Assembly (NCBI GenBank): GCA_025059195.1
Contig: JANXDU010000005.1
Span: 1 to 42,875 of the forward strand
Length of the DNA: 42,875 bases
Source of the DNA: Candidatus Bathyarchaeota archaeon
GTDB lineage: Archaea; Thermoproteota; Bathyarchaeia; Bathyarchaeales; Bathycorpusculaceae
Reading direction: 5' to 3'
Shown: positions 16,668 through 24,583 of the stretch, piece by piece
Numbering within the stretch: the first letter of the stretch is position 1
How the letters are laid out: each line of letters begins with the position of its first letter
Translations under genes and position numbers: made by a program
The notes under the pieces: generated by a model
Seen by the model: the letters and a program-made list of their open reading frames with translations, nothing else
Told to the model about the DNA's origin: nothing
Database searches by the model: none

Positions 16668-17591
16668 ATGCGGGGCTGCCGGTGGCTTATGGAGGGCGTT
16701 GATGGCAAGGTGAAACTGCCGGTGCATGTGCGAGAAGCTTTTAAATCCGACCGAGATGCGGTTTTTGATTTTTGCCGCCACACGTGGAGTTGGGGCGACT
16801 ACATTCCACACGTGTGGGACCAGTGGCTTCAAGAGCCTAACGGTAAGGTTTTTGTGGCTGTTTTGGACGGGGCGCCCGTGGGCATACAACATATATCCAT
16901 CGACAAGCCGGGGGAAGCGTGGCTTAGCGGCGCAAGGACGGCTCCCAGATATAGGCGGATGGGTGTGGCAACCGCCATCACTGCCAAGTGCCTCGAATAT
17001 GCAAAGAGCATGGGCGTGAAGGTGGTGAGGCTTGCCACGGAGTCAGATAACCCGGCGGCGGTTGCAGCCGTCCAGAAGATGGGTTTCAAACCTATCGCCG
17101 AGTTCATTGAAATGGTTTTGGAGAAAACTTTCAAGGCGAACAGCCACAGTTCACGGTGGGCTGACGGGGGCAACCTCGGGGACGTTTGGCTTTATTTGCA
17201 GTCTTCAGAAGCTTACAGGCGGGCTGCTGGATTATACACGGTGCTTTATCATTGGTATTCTTTGGATAAAACCGACTTGGAAAGGTTTCTGGACGAAGGG
17301 AAAGCCATAATTTACGAGGGCAAAGGCAACGGGGCTGTTGATGGCTTGGTTTTGGTGGACGATGCTGTTGCAAGCGAATGGCGTGAAAACGCTATTCAAA
17401 CATGCTACATAGACGGCGCTTTTGAAGCGGTTTCGGATATGGCTGATTTTCTGGTGGATTACTGCTACAGGCAGGGCGTCGAGAAAATTTACGGGTTCAC
17501 GTGCAACTACAAGCCCCTAACAGATGCCCTAACGAAACACGGCTTCAAGAAACCAGAAAAAACAGTCATAGCCTTCGAAAAACACCTGTAA
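16668..17591 (+). CDS. Two-domain GNAT N-acetyltransferase
   Basis: This 307-residue protein has a clear GNAT domain (about residues 15-150). The acetyl-CoA motif A is ARTAPRYRRMGVATAITAKCL (key Arg-x-x-Gly-x-Ala), and motif B is ESDNPAAVAAVQKMGFKPI. The second half (about 155-307) has a GNAT-like end (DYCYRQGVEKIYGF then LTKHGFKKPEKTVIAFEKHL) but no clear acetyl-CoA loop, so it is probably a degenerate second GNAT repeat. The acceptor is unknown. The start is uncertain: ATG 16668 fits a TATA near 16633, while ATG 16689 fits TATA-like attaaac at 16652-16657. It diverges from rio2. The enzyme class is firm; the substrate is not. Confidence 0.87.
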   Translation: MRGCRWLMEGVDGKVKLPVHVREAFKSDRDAVFDFCRHTWSWGDYIPHVWDQWLQEPNGKVFVAVLDGAPVGIQHISIDKPGEAWLSGARTAPRYRRMGVATAITAKCLEYAKSMGVKVVRLATESDNPAAVAAVQKMGFKPIAEFIEMVLEKTFKANSHSSRWADGGNLGDVWLYLQSSEAYRRAAGLYTVLYHWYSLDKTDLERFLDEGKAIIYEGKGNGAVDGLVLVDDAVASEWRENAIQTCYIDGAFEAVSDMADFLVDYCYRQGVEKIYGFTCNYKPLTDALTKHGFKKPEKTVIAFEKHL

Positions 17592-17727
17592 ACGCCAATT
17601 TCATTGATTATGGCAAACTGCGAAACTGACGCTCTTCAGCTTTTAGCAAAGCATGGAAAATGGCGCCCCTTCCAGCCTTATTTTCACTAGCCCCTCCCCT
17701 CTAGGTTTTCGGTGAACGCTGACGCCG

Positions 17728-18723
17728 TTATTTTATTCTTAGCCTTTCTATTTGCTGTGGGTTTGGTCTTTCCACTGTTATGGTTTTTTCTGGTTTTGTT
17801 CTGCCGTATTGCACTTGGACTTCGCCCGTTTTCTGGTCTGAGTAGTAGGCTGTTAGTTGGGCGGCTTTTTCTATGGCTTGCCTTGTTTTTGGTCCATGCA
17901 ACAGCGTTACGGGGCTTCCGGTGCCTACTGCCTCGAAAAAGTAGTCGTTTCTGCCTTTTAGCTTTAGAAGCGTTTCGTTTTCCTCTTTGTTTCTTCCCAC
18001 GATTATCTTGTTTTTGCCGAATCGGAAGTGGCGCCCAATTTTTAGCAGTTCTAAATCCGCTGTTGAAACGCGTTTTTTATGATCCAGTAGGTCGCGGAGT
18101 TTAGCTGCAAACTCCTTGGAGGTTAAGAGGCACCCGCCGCTTGGAGACTGGTATTCCGTTACGCCATAAGCCTTTGCAAGGGCTAACTGCCTCCTGCGGG
18201 AACGCCCTCTAATGTCCAGCAGCCTGCTTCTATCCACGATTCCCGCCTTTTCTGGTTCTGTGGGCGGCAGAAGCTTGGCGGAAAGCGGACGCAGCAACCG
18301 TCCTTTTAAGCTTGATTCTTCCTCCACAATTTTTAGGGCTTTCCAGTGCTGAGACATGGGCCGCTCATCCAAAACCTCGCCAGTTATCACGAAGGCCGCC
18401 CCAATTCGCCTCGCATATTGCTTGGCTTTCTTAAGCATGTAGATGCGGCAGTCTATGCACGGGTTCATGTGCCTTCCGTAACCATGCTTAGGCTTGCGAA
18501 TTATCCGCAGATAATCCAAGCCCAAACGCATGACTGTTAGCCGGACACCCAATTGTTGGGCAGCCCTTTCTAGGCTGAAGCCGCCTGCCCTAGCCGAATA
18601 AAAGGGCGTTAGAAAGGTTACGGCTTCAACATCTATTCCCTGTTCTTGAATCAGTTTTATGGCGAGGCTGCTGTCTAAACCGCCGGAAAAAAGCGCTAAA
18701 GCCTTCACTTTAGGTTTTTCCAT
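17728..18723 (-). CDS. PP-loop tRNA thiolation-like protein (MnmA/ThiI-related)
   Basis: This 331-residue adenylating protein has a PP-loop SGGLDSS at residues 14-20. Next come a Cys-x-x-Cys pair in NPCIDCRIYML (about residues 88-98), a GEVLDERPMSQH motif, and SGGCLLT with a further Cys near residue 197. These features fit archaeal sulfurtransferase relatives of MnmA/TrmU and ThiI that activate a tRNA uridine for thiolation. The C-terminal third (about 225-331) looks like the DUF814/NFACT-R RNA-binding module (FRFGKNKIIVGRNKEENETL). There is no THUMP domain, so it is not a standard ThiI. The exact modified position is unknown. It is monocistronic, flanked by a convergent GNAT and an upstream exchanger on the same strand. 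Confidence 0.85.
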   Translation of the reverse strand: MEKPKVKALALFSGGLDSSLAIKLIQEQGIDVEAVTFLTPFYSARAGGFSLERAAQQLGVRLTVMRLGLDYLRIIRKPKHGYGRHMNPCIDCRIYMLKKAKQYARRIGAAFVITGEVLDERPMSQHWKALKIVEEESSLKGRLLRPLSAKLLPPTEPEKAGIVDRSRLLDIRGRSRRRQLALAKAYGVTEYQSPSGGCLLTSKEFAAKLRDLLDHKKRVSTADLELLKIGRHFRFGKNKIIVGRNKEENETLLKLKGRNDYFFEAVGTGSPVTLLHGPKTRQAIEKAAQLTAYYSDQKTGEVQVQYGRTKPEKTITVERPNPQQIERLRIK

Positions 18724-18774
18724 AACACCTAATCCATTGAGTTTTAAACCCTTATTTAAGCCCTCTTTCAGCCT

Positions 18775-19755
18775 TTATCTGTAGCCTCCGAAGCTTGCCA
18801 CCAAGAACACTGCATACATGAAAAGCAGCATTAGGGCTTCTCTCCAGCCGACTTTTCCGCTGGATAGGAAATACCAGAGCAGAAGGTTTGTTATGAGCGA
18901 AAACAGTATGGGGCTTGTGAAAGGGGTGATGTCCCTTATCACTGTTGAACCCATGAGGGCTACGCCCAAGATTAGGGTTATGTTGGTGAAGCAGCTTCCC
19001 ACAATGTTGCCTAAAGCCAGCTCTAAATGCCCTTTGAAAGCGGACTTCACCGTGTTCGCAAACTCTGGAAGGCTTGTTCCAAAAGCAATTATTGTGGCGC
19101 CCAAAACAACTTGGGGCACACCAAAATACTCGGCGATATACACGGCGGAATCAACTATAAAATTGGCGCTTGCCACCACTACAATGGCGCCCAAAACAGC
19201 CAAAAAAGTGTAAAGCTTCAATTTTGCCCTTTCCCCTCCGAGAGCGCACTCATTTTTCGGGCGTTTCATCTTTGCGAGTCTAAAAATGTAGAATGCAAAT
19301 ATCCCTATGAGAAGGACTCCTATCATTCTACCCGCGTATCCCACGTAAAGAAGCGTTAACGGAACCACCGACGCGATAAAAAGGCCGAAGTAAAGGGTTC
19401 CAACTTCCTCTTCAGCTAAGAGCGGCACCATCTTCAAACGGTCAGAGCTTTTCAAAGAGGCTATTAAAATTCCCGTGCCCAGTATTAGGCAGATGTTCAC
19501 AACGTTGGAGCCTAAAACGTTTCCAATGGCTATGTCTATACCTTCCCCCATGATTGCGGCGAAAATGGAAACGCTGAGTTCCGGCAATGTTGTAACTAAG
19601 GCTATTAGGATGAAGCCCACGGTTGTTTTCCCCAAACCGCTTATCTCTGAAACTTTAACCGCGTTGTCAATGGTCAAATCGCTTGCCCTATCAAGTATAA
19701 TTAACGAGGCTATGAGAACAAGCAGGTTGCCAAGCAGTCCCCACTCCTCAAACAC
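18775..19755 (-). CDS. Cation/Ca2+ exchanger (CaCA superfamily, YrbG-like)
   Basis: This 326-residue integral membrane antiporter has about ten hydrophobic segments. Both alpha repeats are clear. Alpha-1 is near residues 45-85, with TVGFILIALVTTLPELSVS and AIGNVLGSNVVNICLILG. Alpha-2 is near 215-265, with VVLGATIIAFGTSLPEFAN and LGNIVGSCFTNITLILG. The Pro-Glu of each repeat is the ion-binding carboxylate. This symmetry is diagnostic of the K+-independent Na+/Ca2+ or H+/Ca2+ exchangers. The start is GTG. A Cys replaces the second-repeat Asn (GSCFTN in place of GSNVVN), a minor variation. The ion is not certain from sequence. It lies 51 nt upstream of the PP-loop gene on the same strand. Confidence 0.93.
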   Translation of the reverse strand: MFEEWGLLGNLLVLIASLIILDRASDLTIDNAVKVSEISGLGKTTVGFILIALVTTLPELSVSIFAAIMGEGIDIAIGNVLGSNVVNICLILGTGILIASLKSSDRLKMVPLLAEEEVGTLYFGLFIASVVPLTLLYVGYAGRMIGVLLIGIFAFYIFRLAKMKRPKNECALGGERAKLKLYTFLAVLGAIVVVASANFIVDSAVYIAEYFGVPQVVLGATIIAFGTSLPEFANTVKSAFKGHLELALGNIVGSCFTNITLILGVALMGSTVIRDITPFTSPILFSLITNLLLWYFLSSGKVGWREALMLLFMYAVFLVASFGGYR

Positions 19756-19862
19756 AGCTGTCGCCCCTCACGCTCTAAACAAGCTCTCTATTAAAATATT
19801 TCCTTGATGAATTCTAAATATGGATGCGTTAACAAAATTCCTCGTAAACCAGAGGCATGGGC

Positions 19863-20693
19863 ATGGCGCCTTATGAAATAGTGTTCCTCGGAACGGGCGG
19901 CGGAAGATTCACAACCATAACTCAAAAACGGCGCACAGCTGGAATCCGCATTTTAGGAGAAAACCTAAACTTGCACTTAGATCCCGGGCCTGGAGCGCTT
20001 GTCCACTCCATAAGCGAGGGCTTAGACCCCCAGAAGCTTAACGGCATCCTTGTTTCACATAGCCATCCAGACCACTATACAGATGCGGAAGTGCTTATAG
20101 AGGCTATGACCCGGGGCATGACGAAAAAGCGGGGAGTGCTTGCCGCCTCAAAAAGCGTGTTGAAGGGGAACGCCGTCTGCGAACCATCCATTTCGAAGTA
20201 TCACCAGCAAATGGTTGAGCAAGTTGTCGAAGTCGTTCCGGGCGCCCGTTTCCAAATGGTAAACGTGGAGGTTTCCGCCACGGAAGCGAGGCACACCGAT
20301 CCAGACGCTGTTGGCTTCCGCTTTGAAACGCGAGAATACGGTGACTTTGCCTACACCAGCGACACCCAATATTTTGAGGGAATAGGCAAACACTACGAGG
20401 GCGTAAGGCTCCTCATGTTATGCGTTATGAGGCCAGCTGGCAAGCCATGGGAAGGCCACATGACCACAGAAGACGCCATAAAAATTGTGGAGGCAATCCG
20501 TCCAGAACAAGTCGTCCTAACGCATCTTGGCATGCAAATGATATTCCACGGACCAGCCAAGGAAGCCAAACTTATCGAGGCGAAAACTGGCACCCCTACA
20601 GTGGCGGCCGCCGACGGCATGCGCATAATTTTCGGCGAAAAAATAGAGGCGCAAACAGCCAAGCCCAAACAGGGATTAGATAAATTCTTTTAA
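19863..20693 (+). CDS. MBL-fold metallo-hydrolase
   Basis: This 276-residue metallo-beta-lactamase-fold hydrolase is of the RNase Z-like / small-molecule type. It opens with EIVFLGTGGGRF and contains a substrate-side DPGPGALVHS. The metal motif is SHSHPDHYTDAEV (His-x-His-x-Asp-His, about residues 65-77). Later metal ligands are in EARHTDPDAVGF, AYTSDTQYF (Asp) and VLTHLGMQM (His). The usual RNase Z exosite arm is absent, so tRNA 3' processing is not claimed. ATG 19857 is also in frame, but ATG 19863 has better spacing from the agagg ribosome site. UMP kinase follows 42 nt later. The substrate is unknown. Confidence 0.88.
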   Translation: MAPYEIVFLGTGGGRFTTITQKRRTAGIRILGENLNLHLDPGPGALVHSISEGLDPQKLNGILVSHSHPDHYTDAEVLIEAMTRGMTKKRGVLAASKSVLKGNAVCEPSISKYHQQMVEQVVEVVPGARFQMVNVEVSATEARHTDPDAVGFRFETREYGDFAYTSDTQYFEGIGKHYEGVRLLMLCVMRPAGKPWEGHMTTEDAIKIVEAIRPEQVVLTHLGMQMIFHGPAKEAKLIEAKTGTPTVAAADGMRIIFGEKIEAQTAKPKQGLDKFF

Positions 20694-20735
20694 GCATCCG
20701 GCGCCTTTCTCCCTAAATTAAAAGGAGCTTGAACT

Positions 20736-21410
20736 ATGCGGATAGTCATACGCTTGGGCGGCTCCGTTGTCGCCACACCGGTGAACACTGAGCTGATAGG
20801 CAAATACGCTGAAATTTTGAAGAGGCTGAAGGCTGAAGGCCACACGTTGGCGGTTGTTGTGGGCGGAGGCGCCCTGGCAAGAGAATTCATAAAAATCGCT
20901 AAAGAGCTGGGCTTGCCGGAAAAAGACCAAGACGATTTGGCGATAACAGTTTCGAGGCTTTACGCCAAACTTTTCGCCAAAACTTTGGGTGAGCTGGCTT
21001 GCGAGAAAATCCCCACAAGTGTGGAAGAAGCTGCCCAATGCTTGGAAATGGACAAGATCCCCGTTTTAGGAGGTCTTAAACCGGGCATGACGACTGACAC
21101 CGTTGCAGCCATGGTGGCTGAACATGTAAAGGCGGACATTCTCATAAAAGCCACAGACCAAGAAGGCATATACACTAAAGATCCGCGTAAATATTCCGAC
21201 GCTGTGAAACTGGACAAGCTTAGTTTTGAGGATCTCCCAAAGGTTTTGGCGGAAAATAGGCACAGGGCGGGGATCCACCAAATCCTAGACCCTCAAGCTG
21301 TAAAAATCTTAAAAGCCAAACGAATAAAAGTGTGGGTTCTAAGCGGGTTCAAGCCAGAAAACCTTCTGCTTGCGGTGGAAGGGAAACCCGTTGGAACAAT
21401 AGTAGAGTAG
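20736..21410 (+). CDS. pyrH: UMP kinase (archaeal type)
   Basis: This 224-residue amino-acid-kinase-fold enzyme phosphorylates UMP to UDP for pyrimidine nucleotide synthesis. It starts directly with the ATP-binding strand RIVIRLGGSVV. It continues with the nucleotide loop VVVGGGALAREFIK (about residues 43-56), the UMP-binding region PVLGGLKPGMTTDTVAA (about 107-123) and DILIKATDQEGIYTKDPRKY (about 132-151). It lacks the extra lid of acetylglutamate kinases, and its length is typical for archaeal UMP kinases (about 220-230). An aaggagc ribosome site lies 6-9 nt before the ATG. The gene end is 1 nt from the convergent membrane-protein gene. Confidence 0.94.
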   Translation: MRIVIRLGGSVVATPVNTELIGKYAEILKRLKAEGHTLAVVVGGGALAREFIKIAKELGLPEKDQDDLAITVSRLYAKLFAKTLGELACEKIPTSVEEAAQCLEMDKIPVLGGLKPGMTTDTVAAMVAEHVKADILIKATDQEGIYTKDPRKYSDAVKLDKLSFEDLPKVLAENRHRAGIHQILDPQAVKILKAKRIKVWVLSGFKPENLLLAVEGKPVGTIVE

Positions 21411-21411
21411 T

Positions 21412-21909
21412 TTAAAAGTTTTTGATGGCTTTTCTCCACACTATGGCGGCGGTGTATCCGCCTACCAAGCCGCTTATGGTTCCCGCTACGAGAATAACCG
21501 CCTCGAGGATCGGATTTCGAGGTATGACGCCAAGCACGTGGGATGAAAAGTAGTAGCTCAAGAGCCCCGTTACCGCTGTGCTCGTTGTCATGGCGAATGC
21601 AAGCCTCCATGCCTTGACGTTGCTACTCGGCTGCTCAACTCTAAATGCGTGAATCAACGCGTCTGTCAAGAGCCCATACAATATGGCAAAGATTATGGTT
21701 AGGGGCGCGAGAGCTGACTTAACGACGGCCGTGAGGACTGCACTGACAACCGAAACCTTGGTGGCACCGAGGGGCTTGGCCAGCAAGGCACCCAGCGCCA
21801 GAAAGATGGCTTGAACAGCGATCAGCATTTTATCTATGGGCGTTGGAAGGAAACCCTTTGATATGAAGACAGCGACGCCGAAGAGGATCGTAAGGGCAAC
21901 CTTACGCAT
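21412..21909 (-). CDS. Small polytopic membrane protein (ECF S-component-like)
   Basis: This 165-residue protein has about five hydrophobic segments (residues 5-20, 28-45, 50-85, 100-125, 130-155) with Gly and Ala packing motifs. The overall size and pattern, with ALGALLAKPLGA and an IIFAILYGLLTDAL helix, resemble substrate-binding S components of energy-coupling factor vitamin transporters. No diagnostic motif is visible, and no EcfA or EcfT gene is nearby. The ATG start is clear and the intergenic region with the PadR operon is 140 nt. Treat it as an unrecognised membrane protein with a low-confidence transport suggestion. Confidence 0.7.
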   Translation of the reverse strand: MRKVALTILFGVAVFISKGFLPTPIDKMLIAVQAIFLALGALLAKPLGATKVSVVSAVLTAVVKSALAPLTIIFAILYGLLTDALIHAFRVEQPSSNVKAWRLAFAMTTSTAVTGLLSYYFSSHVLGVIPRNPILEAVILVAGTISGLVGGYTAAIVWRKAIKNF

Positions 21910-22010
21910 TTGGGCTAAACCTCATTTACAGTTTTTCGACACGCTTTGTTTAATAGATAAATTTTTGCTGTGGCTGTTATGGTTTATGTGCCGTAGAGGT
22001 GGACAAAACG

Positions 22011-22018
22011 TTTATATG
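22011..22018 (+). promoter_or_regulatory. TATA box of the PadR-ABC operon
   Basis: The sequence tttatatg lies about 32-39 nt ahead of the PadR ATG at 22050. It would place transcription start within the palindromic region 22022-22050, leaving almost no leader. Confidence 0.6.
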
Positions 22019-22021
22019 TTT

Positions 22022-22050
22022 TATCAAATTTGATATCGACGGTGATATCA
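22022..22050 (+). promoter_or_regulatory. Candidate PadR operator: two overlapping palindromes
   Basis: Two palindromes overlap here. The first is a perfect 14-bp one, tatcaaatttgata (22022-22035). The second is an inverted repeat with 7-bp arms, TGATATC at 22031-22037 and GATATCA at 22044-22050, separated by 6 nt. They lie between the TATA box and the ATG at 22050 and would block initiation if bound. Autoregulation by PadR is inferred from position and from the behaviour of PadR proteins in general. Confidence 0.55.
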
Positions 22051-22619
22051 TGTTTGATGTGTTTCCGCCGCCTCCGCCGTTTCGGCATTGGATGAGGCAC
22101 ATAGCTGCTGTGCCAAAGGGCTTTCTGCGTTATCAAGTCCTCGAGCTTTTGAGCGAGAAGCCCATGTCTGGTTCAGAGATTATCAGCGAGATTGAACGGC
22201 GCACCGGCGGATGGTGGAAGCCCAGTCCAGGTTCGGTTTATCCGCTCTTGGCTTGGCTTCAGGATAACGGCTACGTCCGCGAGGTGCCGACTGAAGAGAC
22301 TGGTGTGAGGCGTTATGGGCTGACGGATAAGGGGAAACAGCTTCTTGAAGAGCAGCGTAAGGTGCGCCACCACTTCCCTATGGGCAGAAAGTTTTTCGCT
22401 TTGCCAATGATGGGCGGCCTTTGGCTTCGCATACCCCAAGATAGAGCCGAAGAAATCCGCGAGTCCTTTAGGCACTTTCTTAAAGCTCTGTTTAGTTTAG
22501 GTTTAACCCTTGAGGAACGTTTTAGCGAGCAAGCCTTAAAAGAGGCTTTAACTGTTTTGAACGAAACCACAAAACGGCTTGAGAACCTTGAAAAACGGCT
22601 TAAAGGTGAGAAAACTTGA
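22050..22619 (+). CDS. PadR-family transcriptional regulator
   Basis: This 189-residue PadR regulator has its N-terminal winged helix at about residues 22-100: LRYQVLELLSEKPMSGSEIISEI, then the PadR signature WWKPSPGSVYPLLAWLQDNGYV, and a wing ETGVRRYGLTDKG. The C-terminal helical part (about 120-189, EERFSEQALKEALTVLNETT and a KRLENLEKRL coil) should dimerise. ATG 22050 is preferred over the upstream frame opening at 21999 because a TATA box and palindromes lie in between. The stop overlaps the next gene's TTG start (TTGA at 22616-22619), so it leads a five-gene exporter operon and probably controls it. The inducing ligand is unknown. Confidence 0.93.
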   Translation: MFDVFPPPPPFRHWMRHIAAVPKGFLRYQVLELLSEKPMSGSEIISEIERRTGGWWKPSPGSVYPLLAWLQDNGYVREVPTEETGVRRYGLTDKGKQLLEEQRKVRHHFPMGRKFFALPMMGGLWLRIPQDRAEEIRESFRHFLKALFSLGLTLEERFSEQALKEALTVLNETTKRLENLEKRLKGEKT

Positions 22620-23620
22620 GGGAGGACGTGATTAAGGCTGAAAACTTAACAAAGGTTTTTAACCGAAACTTAGTGGCAGTAGACCATATAACCTTCAGCG
22701 TCCGCGAAGGCGAAGTCTTCGGTTTTCTGGGCCCCAACGGCGCCGGCAAAACCACAACCATAAACATGCTGATCACTGTGCTGAAGCCGACTGAGGGAGC
22801 GGCCTCCGTGCTTGGCTTTGACGTTGTGAAACAAGCTAACGAGGTTAGGAAAGTTATCGGCGTTGTTCCCCAAGAGTACACGGCGGACGAGGATTTAACA
22901 GGCTACGAGAACATTATGCTTTGTGCAGACTTGTATGGAATTCCCCGCGACGTCGCCAAACAAAGGGCCCTAGAGCTGCTGGAACTCGTGGAGCTGTCAG
23001 ATTTTAAAGACAAGCGGGTAGAAACTTATTCTGGTGGGATGCGGCGAAGGCTTGAGCTTGCATGCGGCTTAATTAACCGTCCCAAAGTGCTGTTTTTAGA
23101 CGAGCCCACTTTGGGTTTAGATGTTCAAACACGGGCTGCCACTTGGGAGTATATTAGACGTCTAAAGAATGAGTATGGCATGACCCTTTTCATGACAACC
23201 CATTACTTAGAGGAGGCTGACGTTCTCTGCGACCGCATAGCCATCATAGACCACGGCAAAATAGTTGTGACGGGCTCGCCCAGCGAACTCAAAGACAGCC
23301 TAGGCGGAGACATAATCACCATAACCGTCAAGGAGAACGCCGACGTGACAAGCGTGATTCAAAGTGTTGAAAACGTGAAGGAAGTACGGAAAGAAAACGG
23401 CGCCTACAGGGTTAAGGCTGCGAACGGCGAGGTAACTGCCCCCATTATAATTGAGGCTTTACGGAAGAAGGGCTATACGGTTACGAGGCTTTCGCTTACA
23501 GAGCCAACCCTAAACGAGGTTTACTTAGAATACACGGGCAGAGCCTTCCGCAACACGGAAGAATCTCGCATGGAGTTTATGGCGCAGAGATTCCAACTAT
23601 GGAGGGCTAGGCGAAGATGA
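22616..23620 (+). CDS. ABC exporter ATPase (DrrA-type)
   Basis: This 334-residue nucleotide-binding subunit belongs to the ABC-2 / DrrA exporter group. The Walker A is GPNGAGKTTT (about residues 38-47), the Q-loop is GVVPQEY, the ABC signature is YSGGMRRRLE (about 138-147), and the Walker B is VLFLDEPTLGLD (about 160-171). The H-loop His is in FMTTHYLEEAD. A C-terminal extension after residue 230 (IITITVKENADV...TRLSLTEPTLNEVYLEYTG) is typical of DrrA. The TTG start overlaps the padR stop and has a ggtgag ribosome site; GTG 22628 is an alternative. The permease start overlaps its stop (ATGA). Exported substrates could be drugs or lipids. Confidence 0.95.
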   Translation: MREDVIKAENLTKVFNRNLVAVDHITFSVREGEVFGFLGPNGAGKTTTINMLITVLKPTEGAASVLGFDVVKQANEVRKVIGVVPQEYTADEDLTGYENIMLCADLYGIPRDVAKQRALELLELVELSDFKDKRVETYSGGMRRRLELACGLINRPKVLFLDEPTLGLDVQTRAATWEYIRRLKNEYGMTLFMTTHYLEEADVLCDRIAIIDHGKIVVTGSPSELKDSLGGDIITITVKENADVTSVIQSVENVKEVRKENGAYRVKAANGEVTAPIIIEALRKKGYTVTRLSLTEPTLNEVYLEYTGRAFRNTEESRMEFMAQRFQLWRARRR

Positions 23621-24567
23621 GCGAAGCGGAAATCGTAAACGAGTGTCAGCCAAGCTTCGCCAGAGGCTTGTGGGCTTTAACCCGCCGCGAACTCAAAAAG
23701 TGGCTCAACGACCCAGTTATGCTGGTCATGTTTGTGCTCCAGCCCCTTATATGGATGGGTCTGCTTGGCAAGTCCATGAACATTGGAGGGCTTTTCTCAA
23801 CCAGCAACATAAACCTACCCCAGCAGATACCCATTCCGGGCAGCGCTATCCTCTATCCGTCCGGCCTTCCCGGCGTGGTTCTGGATGGCGCCGTGATTTT
23901 GCAGATGTTCGCCGAAATGGGTTCAAGCATAATGCAGAACACGTTCGGAGTTGCGGACTATTTCAGTTTTATGGCTGTGGGCATGGTTTCCATGATTGTT
24001 ATAACCACAACCATGTTCAGCGGCATGTCCATCGTCTGGGACCGACGTTTAGGATTTTTGGACAAGGTTATAAGCACACCGGTTTCGCGGGCAGCCATAA
24101 TATTCTCGAAAATTCTCAACGCCACTTTTAGGGCGATGTTTCAAGCCACAGTGATTTTGGCGCTTGCCTACCTGCTGGGATTAAAGTTGAGCTCCACGTT
24201 TACGCCGCTTAACCTTTTAGGGGTTTACGCCGCCATATTCCTGCTGGGCGTGGGGCTCTCGTCGGTTTTCATAGCCTTCTCCATAAGGTCCACTCGGATG
24301 GAGCGTCCCATGCAGTTTGTAAGCCTTATCACTATGCCGTTAATGTTTGCAAGCAACACCTTCTTCCCAACAAAACTCATGCCAGACTGGATGCAAGCCA
24401 TAGCCCGCGTCAACCCGCTCACATATTTAACAGACGCCGTTCGACAGTTGACCATACTGCCCACGGATTCATCTGCCCTACTAGTGGACTTCACATATCT
24501 GGGATTGTTTGCGGCGGTTCTCGCCACAGCTGGCATAGTATTGGCTTGGAAATACTTGACAAGGTGA
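23617..24567 (+). CDS. ABC-2 type exporter permease (DrrB-type)
   Basis: This 316-residue membrane subunit partners the preceding ATPase. After a charged cytoplasmic start (TRRELKKWLNDPVM) it has six hydrophobic helices, with a longer extracytoplasmic stretch after helix 1 (about residues 48-110, ISTS/GLPG-rich). It has the ABC-2 features FMAVGMVSMIVITTTMFSG and DRRLGFLDKVISTPVSR (about 140-156). The late MQFVSLITMPLMFASNTFFP and MQAIARVNPLTYLTDAVRQL are the family signature near the C-terminus. The ATG overlaps the ATPase stop by 4 nt. It should export amphipathic compounds; the specificity is not readable. Confidence 0.93.
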   Translation: MSEAEIVNECQPSFARGLWALTRRELKKWLNDPVMLVMFVLQPLIWMGLLGKSMNIGGLFSTSNINLPQQIPIPGSAILYPSGLPGVVLDGAVILQMFAEMGSSIMQNTFGVADYFSFMAVGMVSMIVITTTMFSGMSIVWDRRLGFLDKVISTPVSRAAIIFSKILNATFRAMFQATVILALAYLLGLKLSSTFTPLNLLGVYAAIFLLGVGLSSVFIAFSIRSTRMERPMQFVSLITMPLMFASNTFFPTKLMPDWMQAIARVNPLTYLTDAVRQLTILPTDSSALLVDFTYLGLFAAVLATAGIVLAWKYLTR

Positions 24568-24583
24568 AAGGGCTGACGCGTTT

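Noticed and set aside
19863-20693. RNase Z (tRNA 3' endonuclease) assignment for the MBL protein
   Set aside because: The His-x-His-x-Asp-His motif is present, but the exosite arm region typical of RNase Z is not visible.
23643-24131. 162-residue frame inside the DrrB-type permease
   Set aside because: It is a shadow frame, rich in His, Arg and Ser without domain pattern, while the permease frame shows clear membrane helices.
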